Assembly: GCF_001592125.1 (NCBI RefSeq)
Contig: NZ_BCWI01000001.1
Location: 248,001 to 312,000, forward strand
Reading direction: 5' to 3'
DNA: 64,000 nt
Source of the DNA: Microbacterium hominis NBRC 15708
Lineage (GTDB): Bacteria > Actinomycetota > Actinomycetes > Actinomycetales > Microbacteriaceae
The position numbers and the translations under genes were made by a program. This document shows, in pieces, positions 33,607-46,659 of this stretch. Positions within the stretch are counted from its first letter, which is position 1, and each line of letters starts with the position of its first letter. The notes beneath the pieces were generated by a model. That model was not told the DNA's origin. It searched no databases and worked only from the letters and a program-made list of their open reading frames with translations.

Positions 33607-34041
33607 ATGACCGCTGAGAACACCCCTGCAGACCTCGACGGCATGGCCTGGGCGCGGCAGCGCGGGATGGGCGCGCTGGCCGAGAAGATGGGCATCGAGT
33701 TCGTCGAGTTCACGATCGAGCGCTCCGTCGCGACCATGCCCGTGGCGGGCAACACGCAGCCCGTCGGGCTGATGCACGGCGGTGCCTACGTCGTGCTCGG
33801 CGAGTCGCTGGGCTCGATGGCCGCGAACCTCCACGCCGGGCCGACGCGCCTGGCCGTCGGCGTCGACATCAACGCGACGCACACGCGGTCGGCGACCAGC
33901 GGCATCGTGACGGGGGTGTGCACGCCGGTGCACCTCGGGCGCAGCATCACGGTGCACGAGATCGTCGTGACCGACGAACAGGGACGGCGATGCTCCACGA
34001 TCCGGATCACCAACATGATCACGGATCGCCCGGCGGTCTGA
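33607..34041 (+). CDS. PaaI-type hotdog-fold thioesterase
   Basis: 144 residues. Hotdog thioesterase of the PaaI/YdiI type; the active-site segment is GLMHGGAYVVLGESLGS, with the conserved HGG and the later Glu, and the C-terminal strand ends with ITVHEIVVTDEQGRR. It hydrolyses acyl-CoA or aromatic-CoA thioesters; substrate unknown. Two ATG codons stand in tandem (33604, 33607); the second has the better spacing to AAGG. Gene order polA-thioesterase-pdtaR-pyk corresponds to the Rv1629-Rv1617 stretch in M. tuberculosis. Confidence 0.9.
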   Translation: MTAENTPADLDGMAWARQRGMGALAEKMGIEFVEFTIERSVATMPVAGNTQPVGLMHGGAYVVLGESLGSMAANLHAGPTRLAVGVDINATHTRSATSGIVTGVCTPVHLGRSITVHEIVVTDEQGRRCSTIRITNMITDRPAV

Positions 34042-34084
34042 CCCCCTCAGCGGGGCGCCGAGCCGCGGGAGACCGCGGGCGGCG

Positions 34085-34705
34085 TCAGGACTTCTTCGGC
34101 GAGAGCTGCTCGATGATGGCCTTGGCGACGTCCTGCATCGTCAGGCGACGGTCCATCGACGCCTTCTGGATCCAGCGGAACGCCTCCGGCTCGCTGAGGC
34201 CCATCTTCTCGTTGAGCAGCCCCTTGGCGCGGTCGACGAGCTTGCGGGTCTCGAAACGCTCGACCATGTCGGCGACCTCGGCCTCGAGCGTGATGATCTG
34301 CTCGTAGCGCGCGAGGGCGATCTCGATCGCGGGCAGCAGGTCGTTCGGCGTGAACGGCTTCACCACGTAGGCCAGGGCGCCGGCCTCGCTGGCGCGCTCG
34401 ACGAGCTCCTTCTGGCTGAACGCCGTCAGCAGCACGACGGGGGCCACGTGGTTCTTGCTGAGCTTCTCGGCGGCGCTGATGCCGTCGAGCACGGGCATCT
34501 TGACGTCCATGATGACGAGGTCGGGGCGCAGCTCGGTGGCGAGCTGGACCGCGGTCTCACCGTCGCCGGCCTCGCCGACGACATCGAAGCCGTTGTCCCG
34601 GAGGATCTCGACGATGTCGAGGCGGATCAGCGATTCGTCCTCCGCGACGACGACGCGTCGGGGGGCGGATGCCGTGGGAGTCGTGCTCGGTTCCTGCTCA
34701 GTCAC
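34085..34705 (-). CDS. pdtaR: ANTAR-domain response regulator (PdtaR-type)
   Basis: 206 residues. Receiver domain (15-130) with acidic pair AEDE, the phosphoacceptor Asp in VIMDVKMP and K in VVKPF; C-terminal ANTAR RNA-binding domain (about 145-200, LVDRAKGLLNEKMGLSEPEAFRWIQ in part). ANTAR proteins bind two-hairpin RNA and act as antiterminators; M. tuberculosis PdtaR (Rv1626) is controlled by the kinase PdtaS. No kinase gene is adjacent here. The symbol rests on synteny and domain order. GTG start, leaderless. Converges with the thioesterase; a CCGCGG-gaga-CCGCGG hairpin at 34063-34078 lies between. Confidence 0.9.
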   Translation of the reverse strand: MTEQEPSTTPTASAPRRVVVAEDESLIRLDIVEILRDNGFDVVGEAGDGETAVQLATELRPDLVIMDVKMPVLDGISAAEKLSKNHVAPVVLLTAFSQKELVERASEAGALAYVVKPFTPNDLLPAIEIALARYEQIITLEAEVADMVERFETRKLVDRAKGLLNEKMGLSEPEAFRWIQKASMDRRLTMQDVAKAIIEQLSPKKS

Positions 34706-34711
34706 CTTTGA

Positions 34712-34717
34712 ATCCTA
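34712..34717 (-). promoter_or_regulatory. -10 hexamer TAGGAT, leaderless start of pdtaR
   Basis: On the minus strand TAGGAT, 6 nt, then GTG 34705. The divergent tRNA-Leu(CAA) probably starts from TATGGT at 34721-34726, so the two promoters lie nearly back to back. Confidence 0.6.
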
Positions 34718-34761
34718 CGGTATGGTCAATCCCGGACGCGCGCCGACGAGCGTCCGCGTGC

Positions 34762-34842
34762 GCCGGTGTGGCGGAATGGCAGACGCGACCGACTCAAACT
34801 CGGTTGTCTTCGGACGTGTGGGTTCGACTCCCACCACCGGCA
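34762..34842 (+). tRNA. tRNA-Leu (anticodon CAA)
   Basis: Cloverleaf with a perfect 7-bp acceptor stem (GCCGGTG 34762-34768 with CACCGGC 34835-34841), anticodon stem ACCGA/TCGGT and loop CTCAAAC with anticodon CAA at 34795-34797, reading UUG. T stem 34818-34822 with 34830-34834 around TTCGACT. Discriminator A at 34842; CCA not encoded. Confidence 0.97.
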
Positions 34843-34861
34843 CGGAAGATGCGCAACGCGA

Positions 34862-34896
34862 AAGGGCGGATGCCGGGAACCCCGGCATCCGCCCTT
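34862..34896. terminator. Bidirectional terminator between tRNA-Leu(CAA) and pyk
   Basis: A 16-bp perfect stem: AAGGGCGGATGCCGGG (34862-34877) with its complement at 34881-34896, loop AAC. It separates the tRNA from the convergent pyk gene (stop at 34915). The stem contains the GGATGCC heptamer that is frequent throughout the window. Confidence 0.85.
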
Positions 34897-34914
34897 CGTC
34901 GTTCGTGCTGCGAC

Positions 34915-36363
34915 CTACTTCTCCGTCTGGTAGATCGGCGCCTTGCCGTGGACGGCGTCGCCGATCCGGTGCACCCGGATGTCGTTGGTCGAGCCGATGA
35001 TTCCGGGAGGGGAACCGGAGATCACGACGACCTTGTCCCCTTCCTGGGCGAGGCCCTGGCCGAGGAAGAACTCGTCGACCTGGAGGAACATCATGTCGGT
35101 GTGGGCGACGTGCTCGACGAGCGTCGACTGCACGCCCCACGTCAGCGCCATGCGGCGGCGGATCGCCGGGTCGACGGCGAAGGCCATCATCGGGATGCCG
35201 GGGCGCAGGCGCGACATGCGACGCGCCGTGTCACCGGACTCCGTGAAGATCGCGATGTACTTCGCCTCGATGAACTCGGCGACCTCGTTCGCGGCCAGGG
35301 TCAGGATGCCGCCCTGCGTGCGGGGCTTGGCGCTGAACGGACGGATCCGCTCCAGGCCGTGCTCCTCGGTCGACTCCACGATGCGGGCCATCGTCTGCAC
35401 GGTGACGACCGGATAGTCGCCGACGCTCGTCTCACCCGACAGCATGACCGCGTCGGCGCCGTCGAGCACCGCGTTGGCGACGTCGGACGCCTCGGCGCGG
35501 GTGGGGACGGGGGCGTGGGTCATCGACTCGAGCATCTGCGTCGCGACGATGACGGGCTTGGCCATCCGGCGGCACATCTCGACGGCGCGCTTCTGGACGA
35601 CCGGCACGGCCTCCAGCGGCAGCTCGACGGCGAGGTCGCCGCGGGCGACCATGATGCCGTCGAACGCGTCGATGATCTCCTCGAGGTTGTCCACCGCCTG
35701 CGGCTTCTCGATCTTGGCGATCACGGGGACCTTGCGGCCCTCCTCCGCCATGATCTCGTGCACGCGGGTGATGTCGGCCGCGTCGCGGACGAAGGACAGC
35801 GCGATCAGGTCGGCACCCGCCTTCAGCCCCCAGCGGAGGTCGGCCTCGTCCTTCTCGGAGAGCGCGGGGACGCTCACGGCGACGCCCGGGAGGTTGATGC
35901 CCTTGTTGTTGGACACGGTTCCCGCGACGATGACCTTGGTCGTGACGACCGGACCGTCGACGCTCTCGACCTGGACGCGCACCTTGCCGTCGTCGATGAG
36001 GAGGAAGTCGCCGGGCTTGACGTCGCCGGCGAGGCCCTTGAAGGTCGTGCCGACGAGATCGCGGGTACCCACGACGTCATCGGTGGTGATGCGGAAGGTC
36101 TCGCCGACGGCGAGGTCGTGCGGTCCATCGCTGAACTTGCCGAGACGGATCTTGGGGCCCTGCAGGTCGACGAGGATGGCGACGGCGCGTCCCGCGTCGT
36201 CGGCGGCCTTGCGCACGTTGGCGAAGCGGACTTCGTGCTCGGCGTACGAGCCGTGGCTCAGGTTCATTCGGGTGACGTCCACGCCCGCCTCGATGATCGC
36301 GCGGATCATCTCGTACGATTCGGTGGCCGGTCCCAGGGTTGCGACGATCTTCGCGCGTCTCAC
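34915..36363 (-). CDS. pyk: Pyruvate kinase
   Basis: 482 residues. Converts phosphoenolpyruvate and ADP to pyruvate and ATP in glycolysis. N-terminal RRAKIVATLGPAT and RMNLSHGSYAEH (barrel), VPVIAKIEKPQAVDN with the catalytic lysine, MVARGDLAVELP, and the signature VIVATQMLESMTHAPVPTRA are all present; the C-terminal allosteric domain is complete. GTG start at 36363, with GGAGAG on the leader. A TAGGCT -10 at 36406-36411 overlaps the gltD stop, giving a leader of about 36 nt. Confidence 0.97.
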   Translation of the reverse strand: MRRAKIVATLGPATESYEMIRAIIEAGVDVTRMNLSHGSYAEHEVRFANVRKAADDAGRAVAILVDLQGPKIRLGKFSDGPHDLAVGETFRITTDDVVGTRDLVGTTFKGLAGDVKPGDFLLIDDGKVRVQVESVDGPVVTTKVIVAGTVSNNKGINLPGVAVSVPALSEKDEADLRWGLKAGADLIALSFVRDAADITRVHEIMAEEGRKVPVIAKIEKPQAVDNLEEIIDAFDGIMVARGDLAVELPLEAVPVVQKRAVEMCRRMAKPVIVATQMLESMTHAPVPTRAEASDVANAVLDGADAVMLSGETSVGDYPVVTVQTMARIVESTEEHGLERIRPFSAKPRTQGGILTLAANEVAEFIEAKYIAIFTESGDTARRMSRLRPGIPMMAFAVDPAIRRRMALTWGVQSTLVEHVAHTDMMFLQVDEFFLGQGLAQEGDKVVVISGSPPGIIGSTNDIRVHRIGDAVHGKAPIYQTEK

Positions 36364-36408
36364 TGAAGACTCTCCGGTCTCTATGGGTTGTTCGGGGTTG
36401 ATTTCAGC

Positions 36409-37870
<1,462 letters not shown>

Positions 37871-37878
<8 letters not shown>

Positions 37879-40800
37879 CGGTCACCTCCAGGATGCGGGT
37901 CCAGACGACGTCGCCGTCGGGGTCGAGCCCCTCGGCGGCCGCCTCCTGGCGGGTCTGCAGCACCGCGGCGTAGTCGCGCGGCAGGACACGGACGAAGTTC
38001 GCGGCCTCGGCCTCGAGATCGTCCAGAAGTGCGGCGCCGAGCGCCGAGTCGGTCTCGGCGACGTGACGCTCGAGCAGGTCGCGGAGGATCTCCACGTCAC
38101 CGGAGCCCATGTCGAGCAGCTCGAGCTCGCCGGTGGCGAGCGCCTCGCGGTTGACGAGGTCGCGGTCCAGCTTGTAGATGTATGCCGTCCCGCCCGACAT
38201 CCCGGCGCCGAGGTTGCGCCCCGTCGGACCGAGGATGACGGCCAGACCGCCCGTCATGTACTCGAGCGCGTGGTCGCCCACGCCCTCGACGACGGCGGTG
38301 GCGCCCGAGTTGCGCACCAGGAAGCGCTCCCCGACCACGCCGCGCAGGAAGAGCGTGCCCTGCGTGGCGCCGTAGCCGATGACGTTGCCCGCGATGACGT
38401 TCTGGGCGGCGTCGAAGCTCGCGCCGCGCGGCGGGCGCACGACGATCTCGCCACCGGACAGCCCCTTGCCGACGTAGTCGTTCGAGTCGCCCTCCAGCCG
38501 CAGGGTGATGCCCGACGGCAGGAACGCGCCGAAGGACTGGCCCGCGGAGCCCGTCAAGTTGATCTCGATGGTGCCGGACGGCAGGCCGTGCTCGCCGTGG
38601 GCGAGCGTCACGCGGTTGCCGAGCATCGTGCCGACCGCGCGCTCCGTGTTGCGGATCGGCAGGTCGATCGAGAAGTGACCGCCGTGCACGATGACGTCCT
38701 GCGCGCGCTCGATGAGCTGCACGTCGAAGTGCTCGTCGAGTTCGTGGTCCTGGTCGCGGAGGTGGCGACGGGGCACGTCGGGCGCGAACGCCGGGCCCTC
38801 GAGGATGGGCGCGAGGTCGAGTCCGCTGGCCTTCCAGTGGTCGATCGCGCCGTTCATGTCCAGCACCTCGGTGCGCCCGACCGCCTCGTCGATGGAGCGG
38901 AAGCCGAGCTCCGCGAGGTACTCGCGCACCTCCTGGGCCAGGAACTCCATGAAGTTGACGACGAACTCGGGCTTGCCCGAGAAGCGGCTGCGCAGCACCG
39001 GGTTCTGCGTCGCGACGCCGACCGGGCAGGTGTCCAGGTGGCACACCCGCATCATGATGCAGCCCTCGACGACCAGGGCGGTCGTCGCGAAGCCGAACTC
39101 CTCGGCGCCCAGCAACGCCGCGATCACGACGTCGCGGCCGGTCTTGAGCTGACCGTCGGCCTGCACCACGACACGGTCGCGCATGTCGTTGAGCATGAGC
39201 GTCTGCTGCGTCTCGGCGAGCCCCAGCTCCCACGGGGTTCCCGCGTGCTTGAGCGAGTTCAACGGGCTCGCGCCCGTGCCGCCGTCGTGCCCCGAGACGA
39301 GGATGACGTCGGCGAGGGCCTTGGCGGTGCCGGCGGCGACCGCGCCGATGCCGGACTGGCTCACGAGCTTCACGTGCACGCGGGCCTTGGGGTTCGCGCG
39401 CTTGACGTCGAAGATGAGCTGCTTGAGGTCTTCGATCGAGTAGATGTCGTGGTGCGGCGGCGGCGAGATGAGCCCGACACCGGGCGTCCCTCCGCGCGTG
39501 CGGGCGATCCAGGGGTACACCTTGCCCGGGGGCAGCTGCCCGCCCTCACCGGGCTTCGCGCCCTGGGCGAGCTTGATCTGGATGTCGTCCGCGTGCGTGA
39601 GGTACATGCTCGTCACGCCGAACCGGCCCGACGCCACCTGCTTGATGGCGCTACGGCGCTCGGGGTCCAGCAGACGGTCGACGTCCTCGCCGCCCTCCCC
39701 CGTGTTCGATTTGGCGCCGATCGAGTTCATCGCGATCGCGAGCGTCTCGTGCGCCTCCTTCGAGATCGACCCATAGCTCATCGCGCCGGTGGAGAACCGC
39801 TTCACGATGGAGGACACCGGCTCGACCTCGTCGATCGGCACGGGCGGGCGCACGCCGGTCTTGAGCTTGAACATCCCGCGCAGGGTCTTCAGCTCGGCCG
39901 CCTGGTCGTCGACGAGCTTCGTGTACTCGCGGAAGATGTCGTACCGACGGGTCCTGGTCGCGTGCTGCAGCCGGAACACCGTGTCGGGGGTGAACAGGTG
40001 GGGCGCGCCGTCCCGGCGCCACTGGTACTCGCCACCGGTCCAGAGGCGCTCGTGCGCGCGGACCGCGCCGTCCTCGGGGTAGGCGTAGTCGTGGCGAGCC
40101 TGGTTCTCGGCGGCGATCTCGCGGACGCCGACGCCGCCGAGCTTGGTCTCGGTGCCGGTGAAGTACTTCTCGATGAGCTCCTCCGACAGGCCGACGGCCT
40201 CGAAGACCTGCGAGCCCGCGTAGGACGAGACGGTCGAGATGCCCATCTTCGACATGATCTTCAGCACGCCCTTGCCGAGCGCGTAGATGAGGTTCTTGAC
40301 GGCCTTCTCGGGCGTGATGCCGGTGATGAAGCCGGCGCGGACGAGATACTCGACCGTCTCCATCGCGAGGTAGGGGTTCACCGCCGAGGCGCCGTAGCCG
40401 ATGAGGGTCGCGACGTGGTGCACCTCGCGGACGTCGCCGGCCTCCACGACGAGGCCGACCTTCATCCGGTTCTCCTTGCGGATGAGGTGGTGGTGCACGG
40501 CCGACAGCATGAGCAGCGACGGGATCGGCACGAGGTCCTTGTTCGAGTCGCGGTCGCTCAGGATGATGAACTCGGCACCGTCGGCGATCGCGGCATCCAC
40601 TTCGGCGGAGATCTCGTCGAGGCGACGCTCGAGGGCGTCCTCGCCGTGCTCGAGGTGGTAGAGGCCGCGGATCGTCACGGAGCGCCGTCCGGGCAGGGCC
40701 TTGTCGATGTTCTGGAGCTTCGCCAGCTCGTCGTTGTCGATCACCGGGAAGTCGAGCGTGATCGTCCGCGTGTGCTCGGGACCCCACTCGAGGAGGTTGC

Positions 40801-42472
40801 GCTCGGGGCCCAGGCCCAGGGCGAGCGAGGTGACGACCTCTTCGCGGATCGAGTCCAGCGGCGGGTTGGTGACCTGCGCGAACTGCTGCACGAAGTAGTC
40901 GAACAGCAGGCGCGGCCGCTTGCTGAGCACGGCGATCGGGGTGTCGGAGCCCATGGCGCCCAGCGGCTCCGCGCCGTTCTGGCCCATCGGGGTCAGGAGG
41001 ATGCGGACCTCCTCCTCCGTGTAGCCGAAGGTGCGCTGGCGGCGCGTGATGGAGGCGATCGGATGCACGATGTGCTCCCGCTCCGGCAGTTCCTTCAGGC
41101 GCACGCGGCCGGCGTCCAGCCACTCCTGCCACGGCTGCAGAGCCGCCAGCTCGGCCTTCACCTCGTCGTCCTCGATGATGCGACCCTGCGCGGTGTCCAC
41201 GACGAACATGCGGCCCGGGCGCAGGCGTCCGCGGCGCTTGATGCGCTCGGGCGCGAAGTCGAGCACACCGGTCTCGCTGCCGATGACGACCAGTCCGTCG
41301 GTCGTCTCGGTCCAGCGGCCGGGGCGCAGGCCGTTGCGGTCGAGCGTCGCGCCGACGAGCGTGCCGTCGGTGAAGATGAGCGCGGCCGGGCCGTCCCACG
41401 GCTCCATCTGCATGGAGTGGTACTCGTAGAACGCACGCAGATCCGGTGCGATGTCGGCCTGCTTCTCGTAGGCCTCCGGCACCATCATCATGATCGCGTG
41501 CGGCAGGCTGCGTCCCGTCAGGGTGAGCAGTTCGAGCACCTCGTCGAAGGATGCCGAGTCGCTCGCGCCCTCGGTGCAGATCGGAAGCAGCGGGCGGATG
41601 TCGCCGATCAGCTCGGACTCGAGCTGCGACTGACGTGCGCGCATCCAGTTGCGGTTGGCGCCGACGGTGTTGATCTCGCCGTTGTGGGCCAGCATGCGCA
41701 GCGGCTGCGCGAGGGGCCACGACGGGAACGTGTTGGTCGAGTAGCGCGAGTGCACGACCGCCAGCTCGCTCTGGAAGCGCTCGTCCTGCAGGTCGGGGTA
41801 GAACGGCTCGAGCTGGAGCGTCGTGACCATGCCCTTGTAGCCGAGCGTGCGCGCGCTGAGCGACACGAAGTAGGCGTCGTGCTCGCGACGGGCCCGCTTG
41901 CGCAGGCGGTAGACGCGCCGGTCGAGCTCGATCCCGCTGAGCGCGGGGGCGTCGCCCACGGCGGGGCGCGACACGAAGAGCTGCTCGAAGTGGGGACGGG
42001 CCTCGTAGGCCAGCTTGCCGAGGTGCTCCTGCTCGGTCGGGACGTCGCGCCAGCCGAGCACCGTCAGGCCCTCGGTCTCGGCGATGCGCTCGACGCCCGC
42101 CTTGATGTCGGCGCGGGCCGCCTCGTCGAGCGGGAGGAACGCCATGCCGGCGGCGTACTCCCCCACCGGCGGCAGGTCGAAGTCGACGACGGCGCGCAGG
42201 AACGCGTCGGGCATCTGCGTGAGGATGCCGGCGCCGTCGCCCGTGCCGGCGTCGGAGCCGATCGCGCCGCGGTGCTCGAGGTTGCGCAGCGCCGTCAGCG
42301 CCAGCTCGACGATGTCGTGGCCCGGCTCGCCGCGGAGCGTGGCGACCATCGCCAGGCCGCAGGCATCCTTCTCGAAGGCCGGGTTGTACATCCCCTGCTT
42401 GGCGGGGAAGCCGGATGCGGGGCGCATCACGGGCTGTTCGTGGGTCTCTTCACGACGGGGGCTCGAAGCCAT
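37871..42472 (-). CDS. gltB: Glutamate synthase large (alpha) subunit GltB
   Basis: 1533 residues from ATG 42472 (alternative ATG at 42487). Makes two glutamates from glutamine and 2-oxoglutarate. A propeptide of about 37 residues precedes C38 in [11 protein letters not shown], which becomes the N-terminal nucleophile of the glutamine amidotransferase domain (38-430). A central domain, the FMN-binding synthase barrel ([33 protein letters not shown]) with the 3Fe-4S cysteines ([15 protein letters not shown]), and the C-terminal beta-helix domain ([10 protein letters not shown]) follow. GAGG 9 nt before ATG 42472 supports that start. lgt lies upstream on the same strand. Confidence 0.97.
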
Positions 42473-42591
42473 GGCAACCGTCCTCATGGTCAAACTGATC
42501 GGGGACGACGTCGGCCCTGGGCATTCAGCGGAGGTGTGTTCAGCGGAGGAGAAATCGAAGCGTGGCGGGCACCGGGGAGGTGACTGCGGTG

Positions 42592-43572
42592 CTACTTCGA
42601 TGCGACGGTGCTTGTGGCTGCGTCCGCGATGGAGCCGGGCGTCGGGGGTGCGCTGACGTCCACGAATTCATCGGTGTTCTGCGATTGTACAGCCCCGCCC
42701 CGCTCGCGGCCGCGCATGTACGGCGACGGCTCGAAGCCGGGGTGACGACGCGTCTGCACCACGAAGATGGCCAGACCCACGATGACCCCGAAGATGGCCG
42801 CCCACACGTTGGTGCGCAGGCCGAAGAACACCTCGCTCGGGTCGATGCGGATGCTCTCCCAGACGATGCGACCGGCGCTGTACCAGACGAGGTAGATCGC
42901 GAACAGACGGCCCCACTGCAGCCGGAAGCGGTGGCCGGCCCACAGGAGGACGAAGACACCCATCGTGTTCCAGATGACCTCGTAGAGGAACGTCGGGTGG
43001 AACAGCGTGCCGGCGGGCAGGCCGACCGGCCAGGCCGCGTTCGGGTAGTCGATCTGCAGGCCCCACGGGAGGTCGGTGGGCAGGCCGTACAGCTCCTGGT
43101 TGAACCAGTTGCCGAAGCGTCCCATCGCCTGCGCGAGCAGCAGCCCCGGGGCCAGGGCGTCGGCGAAGGTCCAGAAGCGGATGCCGGTCCACTTACAGCC
43201 CAGCCACGCACCGATGGCGCCGCCGATGAGAGCGCCGAAGATCGCGATGCCCCCGTCCCAGACGTTCCAGATCGCGTCGCGGACGAAGGGGTTCCACCAG
43301 TCGCGGCCCTGCTCGAAGTAGAAGCCCCAGTGGGTGACGACGTGGAAGGCGCGCGCCCCGACGATCGCCAGCGGCACCGCCAGCAGGCAGATGTCGATGA
43401 CGACCCACGCCTCGGCTCCGCGCTTGGTCAGCCGGTGGTTGGTCATGAACGCCGCGACGACGATCCCCGCGAGGATGCACAGGGCGTAGAAGTGGATCGT
43501 CAGCGGGCCGATCTGGAAGGAGCTGATCGACGGGCTCGGGATGCTGGCGACGACGGAGGCGGAGGAAAGCAC
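42592..43572 (-). CDS. lgt: Prolipoprotein diacylglyceryl transferase Lgt
   Basis: 326 residues, about seven membrane helices. Transfers diacylglycerol from phosphatidylglycerol to the cysteine of prolipoproteins, the first step before signal peptidase II and Lnt (at 14361-15953). The family signature [15 protein letters not shown] is intact, as are [11 protein letters not shown] with the catalytic His/Tyr region and [15 protein letters not shown] 50-residue hydrophilic C-terminal tail (Ser/Thr/Ala-rich) extends beyond the E. coli length. GTG start with a TAGACT hexamer 7 nt upstream. Follows trpA as in M. tuberculosis (Rv1613-Rv1614). Confidence 0.97.
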   Translation of the reverse strand: MLSSASVVASIPSPSISSFQIGPLTIHFYALCILAGIVVAAFMTNHRLTKRGAEAWVVIDICLLAVPLAIVGARAFHVVTHWGFYFEQGRDWWNPFVRDAIWNVWDGGIAIFGALIGGAIGAWLGCKWTGIRFWTFADALAPGLLLAQAMGRFGNWFNQELYGLPTDLPWGLQIDYPNAAWPVGLPAGTLFHPTFLYEVIWNTMGVFVLLWAGHRFRLQWGRLFAIYLVWYSAGRIVWESIRIDPSEVFFGLRTNVWAAIFGVIVGLAIFVVQTRRHPGFEPSPYMRGRERGGAVQSQNTDEFVDVSAPPTPGSIADAATSTVASK

Positions 43573-43579
43573 GAGGGGC

Positions 43580-43585
43580 AGTCTA
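43580..43585 (-). promoter_or_regulatory. -10 hexamer TAGACT, leaderless start of lgt
   Basis: On the minus strand TAGACT, 7 nt, then GTG 43572. lgt therefore can be expressed apart from the trp genes. Confidence 0.6.
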
Positions 43586-43623
43586 CTTCGCCGTCGGGAT
43601 CGTCACGTGTCGCCGCGGACGGC

Positions 43624-44405
43624 TCAGGAGCCGGTGCCGCCCGTGAGCGCGCGGGTCTCGGCGGCGAGGGCCGCCACGCCGCCGTCGCGGAGGGCACGGA
43701 CCAGAGCCGTCCCGACGATGGCGCCGTCGGCGTACTCCAGCACTCCGGCGACCTGTTCGGCGGTCGAGATGCCGATTCCGACGCAGGCGTGCTCGACGCC
43801 GAAACCGCGGAGACGGGCCACGAGGGTGCGGGCGGCGGCATCCAGTTCTGCGCGCTCCCCCGTGATGCCCATCGTGGAGACGGTGTAGACGAAGCCGGTG
43901 GAGGCCTCTGCGATCATCCGCAACCGCTCGTCGGTGGAGGTCGGTGCGGCGAGGAAGACGCGGTCCAGTCCGGTGCGCTCCGAGGCGGCGATCCAGTCGG
44001 GTGCGGCGTCGGGGGTGATGTCGGGGGTGATCAGGCCGGCTCCCCCCGCCGCGGCGAGCTCGTCGGCGAACCGGTCCACGCCGTACTGCAGCACCGGGTT
44101 CCAGTAGGTCATCACGAGGATGGGCACGTCGACGCGCGCGGCGATGGCGCGGACGGCCGTGAAGGTGTCCCGCAGCCGGAAACCGCCGGCGAGGGCCGCC
44201 TGCGTGGCCTCCTGGATGATGAGCCCGTCCATCACGGGGTCGGAGTAGGGCGGCCCCAGCTCGAGGATGTCGGCGCCGTTGTCGGCCAGGGCGACGGCGG
44301 CGTCGATGCTCGTCTGGAGGTCGGGGAACCCGAGCGGCAGGTAACCGACGAACGCCCCCCGCCCTTCGGCCTTCGCGGCGTCGATCGCCGCGGCCACGCG
44401 CGAGG

Positions 44406-44409
<4 letters not shown>
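43624..44409 (-). CDS. trpA: Tryptophan synthase alpha subunit TrpA
   Basis: 261 residues. Cleaves indole-3-glycerol phosphate to indole, which passes to TrpB. Catalytic acids are in [14 protein letters not shown] and the phosphate-binding glycines in [11 protein letters not shown]. The barrel is complete. GTG start overlaps the trpB stop (GTGA), ensuring matched synthesis of the alpha2-beta2 complex. Family start residues [20 protein letters not shown] agree. Confidence 0.97.
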
Positions 44410-45610
<1,201 letters not shown>

Positions 45611-45614
<4 letters not shown>

Positions 45615-46387
45615 GATCCGGCCTCCAGGAAGGCATGCAGGGTGGTGACGGGGTCGTTCGTGACGAGCGCCTCCCCCACCAGGACGACGTCGGCGCCGCC
45701 GGCGCGGTAGTGCGCGACGTCGGCGGGGGCGAGCACCGCGGACTCGGCGATCTTCACGGCATCCGCCGGGAAGTGCTCGGCGAGCGAGCCGAACAGGTCG
45801 CGGTCCAGCTCGAAGGTGGACAGGTTGCGGGCGTTCACGCCGATGAGCTTCGCGCCCAGGTCGGCCGCGCGCTCCAGCTCCTCGCGGGAATGCGTCTCGA
45901 CGAGCGGCGTCATGCCGAGCTGGAGCACCAGCTCGTGCAGTCGGCTCAGCAGCGGCTGCTCGAGGGCGGCGACGATCAGCAGCACCAGGTCGGCGCCGGA
46001 CGCACGTGCCTCCAGCACCTGGTAGGGGGTCGCGATGAAGTCCTTGCGCAGGACGGGCACGCCGACGCGTCCCTTCACCGCCTCGAGGTCGGCGAGGGAG
46101 CCCTTGAATCTGCGCGCCTCGGTGAGCACGGAGATCGCCGAGGCTCCGCCCTCCTCGTACAGCGCGGCCTGGAGGGCGGGATCGGGGATCGCCGCAAGAT
46201 CGCCGCGGGACGGGCTCGCGCGTTTGACCTCGGCGATGATCTTCACCCGGTCGGCGGGGGCGAGGGCGGCGAGGGCGTCGAGCGCGGGGGCCTGTGCGAG
46301 GGCGTCACGCTCGACATCGCGAAGAGGACGTGCATCCTCCCGCGACCGGGCATCTTCCACCGCACCGGCCGTCAGGCCATCGAGCAT
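45611..46387 (-). CDS. trpC: Indole-3-glycerol phosphate synthase TrpC
   Basis: 258 residues. Ring closure of carboxyphenylaminodeoxyribulose phosphate. [13 protein letters not shown] contains the catalytic lysine and phosphate site; [13 protein letters not shown] and [12 protein letters not shown] are characteristic strands. ATG 46387. It lies 1 bp downstream of the HGxxPAAW membrane protein gene. Confidence 0.97.
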
Positions 46388-46388
46388 G

Positions 46389-46619
46389 TCAGTGCTGCTT
46401 CGGGGCGTACTTCGGGCCCTTGGCGCCGTAGCCGGCCTTCGCCATGCCCCAGCCGACGAGCGCGCCGACGATGAGCAGGCCCACCGAGGCCCAGACCAGG
46501 ATCGGCATGTCGAACCAGTAGAAGACCGTGCCGAGCGTCACGGCGAGCAGCATGATGACCACAGCCGTCCAGGCGGCGGGCGAGTGTCCGTGGCCGGGGT
46601 CGTCGATGCTGTTGCTCAT
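46389..46619 (-). CDS. HGxxPAAW family small membrane protein (trp-operon associated)
   Basis: 76 residues with two membrane helices. The N-terminal HGHSPAAW motif (residues 10-17) defines the family, found almost only in actinobacteria between a Trp-associated membrane protein and trpC, as here. Function unknown. ATG 46619 has CGAGGAG upstream. A -10 TAGACT (46654-46659) overlaps the upstream stop codon, so a promoter for trpC-B-A may start here. Confidence 0.9.
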   Translation of the reverse strand: MSNSIDDPGHGHSPAAWTAVVIMLLAVTLGTVFYWFDMPILVWASVGLLIVGALVGWGMAKAGYGAKGPKYAPKQH

Positions 46620-46653
46620 GATGCTCCTCGGAGTGATTCGGGGGTTCTCCGCC

Positions 46654-46659
46654 AGTCTA
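46654..46659 (-). promoter_or_regulatory. -10 hexamer TAGACT before the HGxxPAAW-trpCBA unit
   Basis: Minus-strand TAGACT, leader of about 28 nt with GAGGAG before ATG 46619. It overlaps the upstream stop codon TAG. Confidence 0.5.

Noticed and set aside
30815..33607. 930-codon open frame antisense to polA
   Set aside because: Shadow of polA; no start signal and no recognisable domain.
34063..34078. CCGCGG-gaga-CCGCGG as a strong terminator
   Set aside because: Only 6 bp, self-complementary units, no T-tract. Position between convergent genes is suggestive but not enough for a separate call.
42473..42493. Longer starts for gltB (TTG 42493, ATG 42487)
   Set aside because: ATG 42472 has GAGG at good spacing; the upstream candidates have none. 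ATG 42487 cannot be fully excluded.
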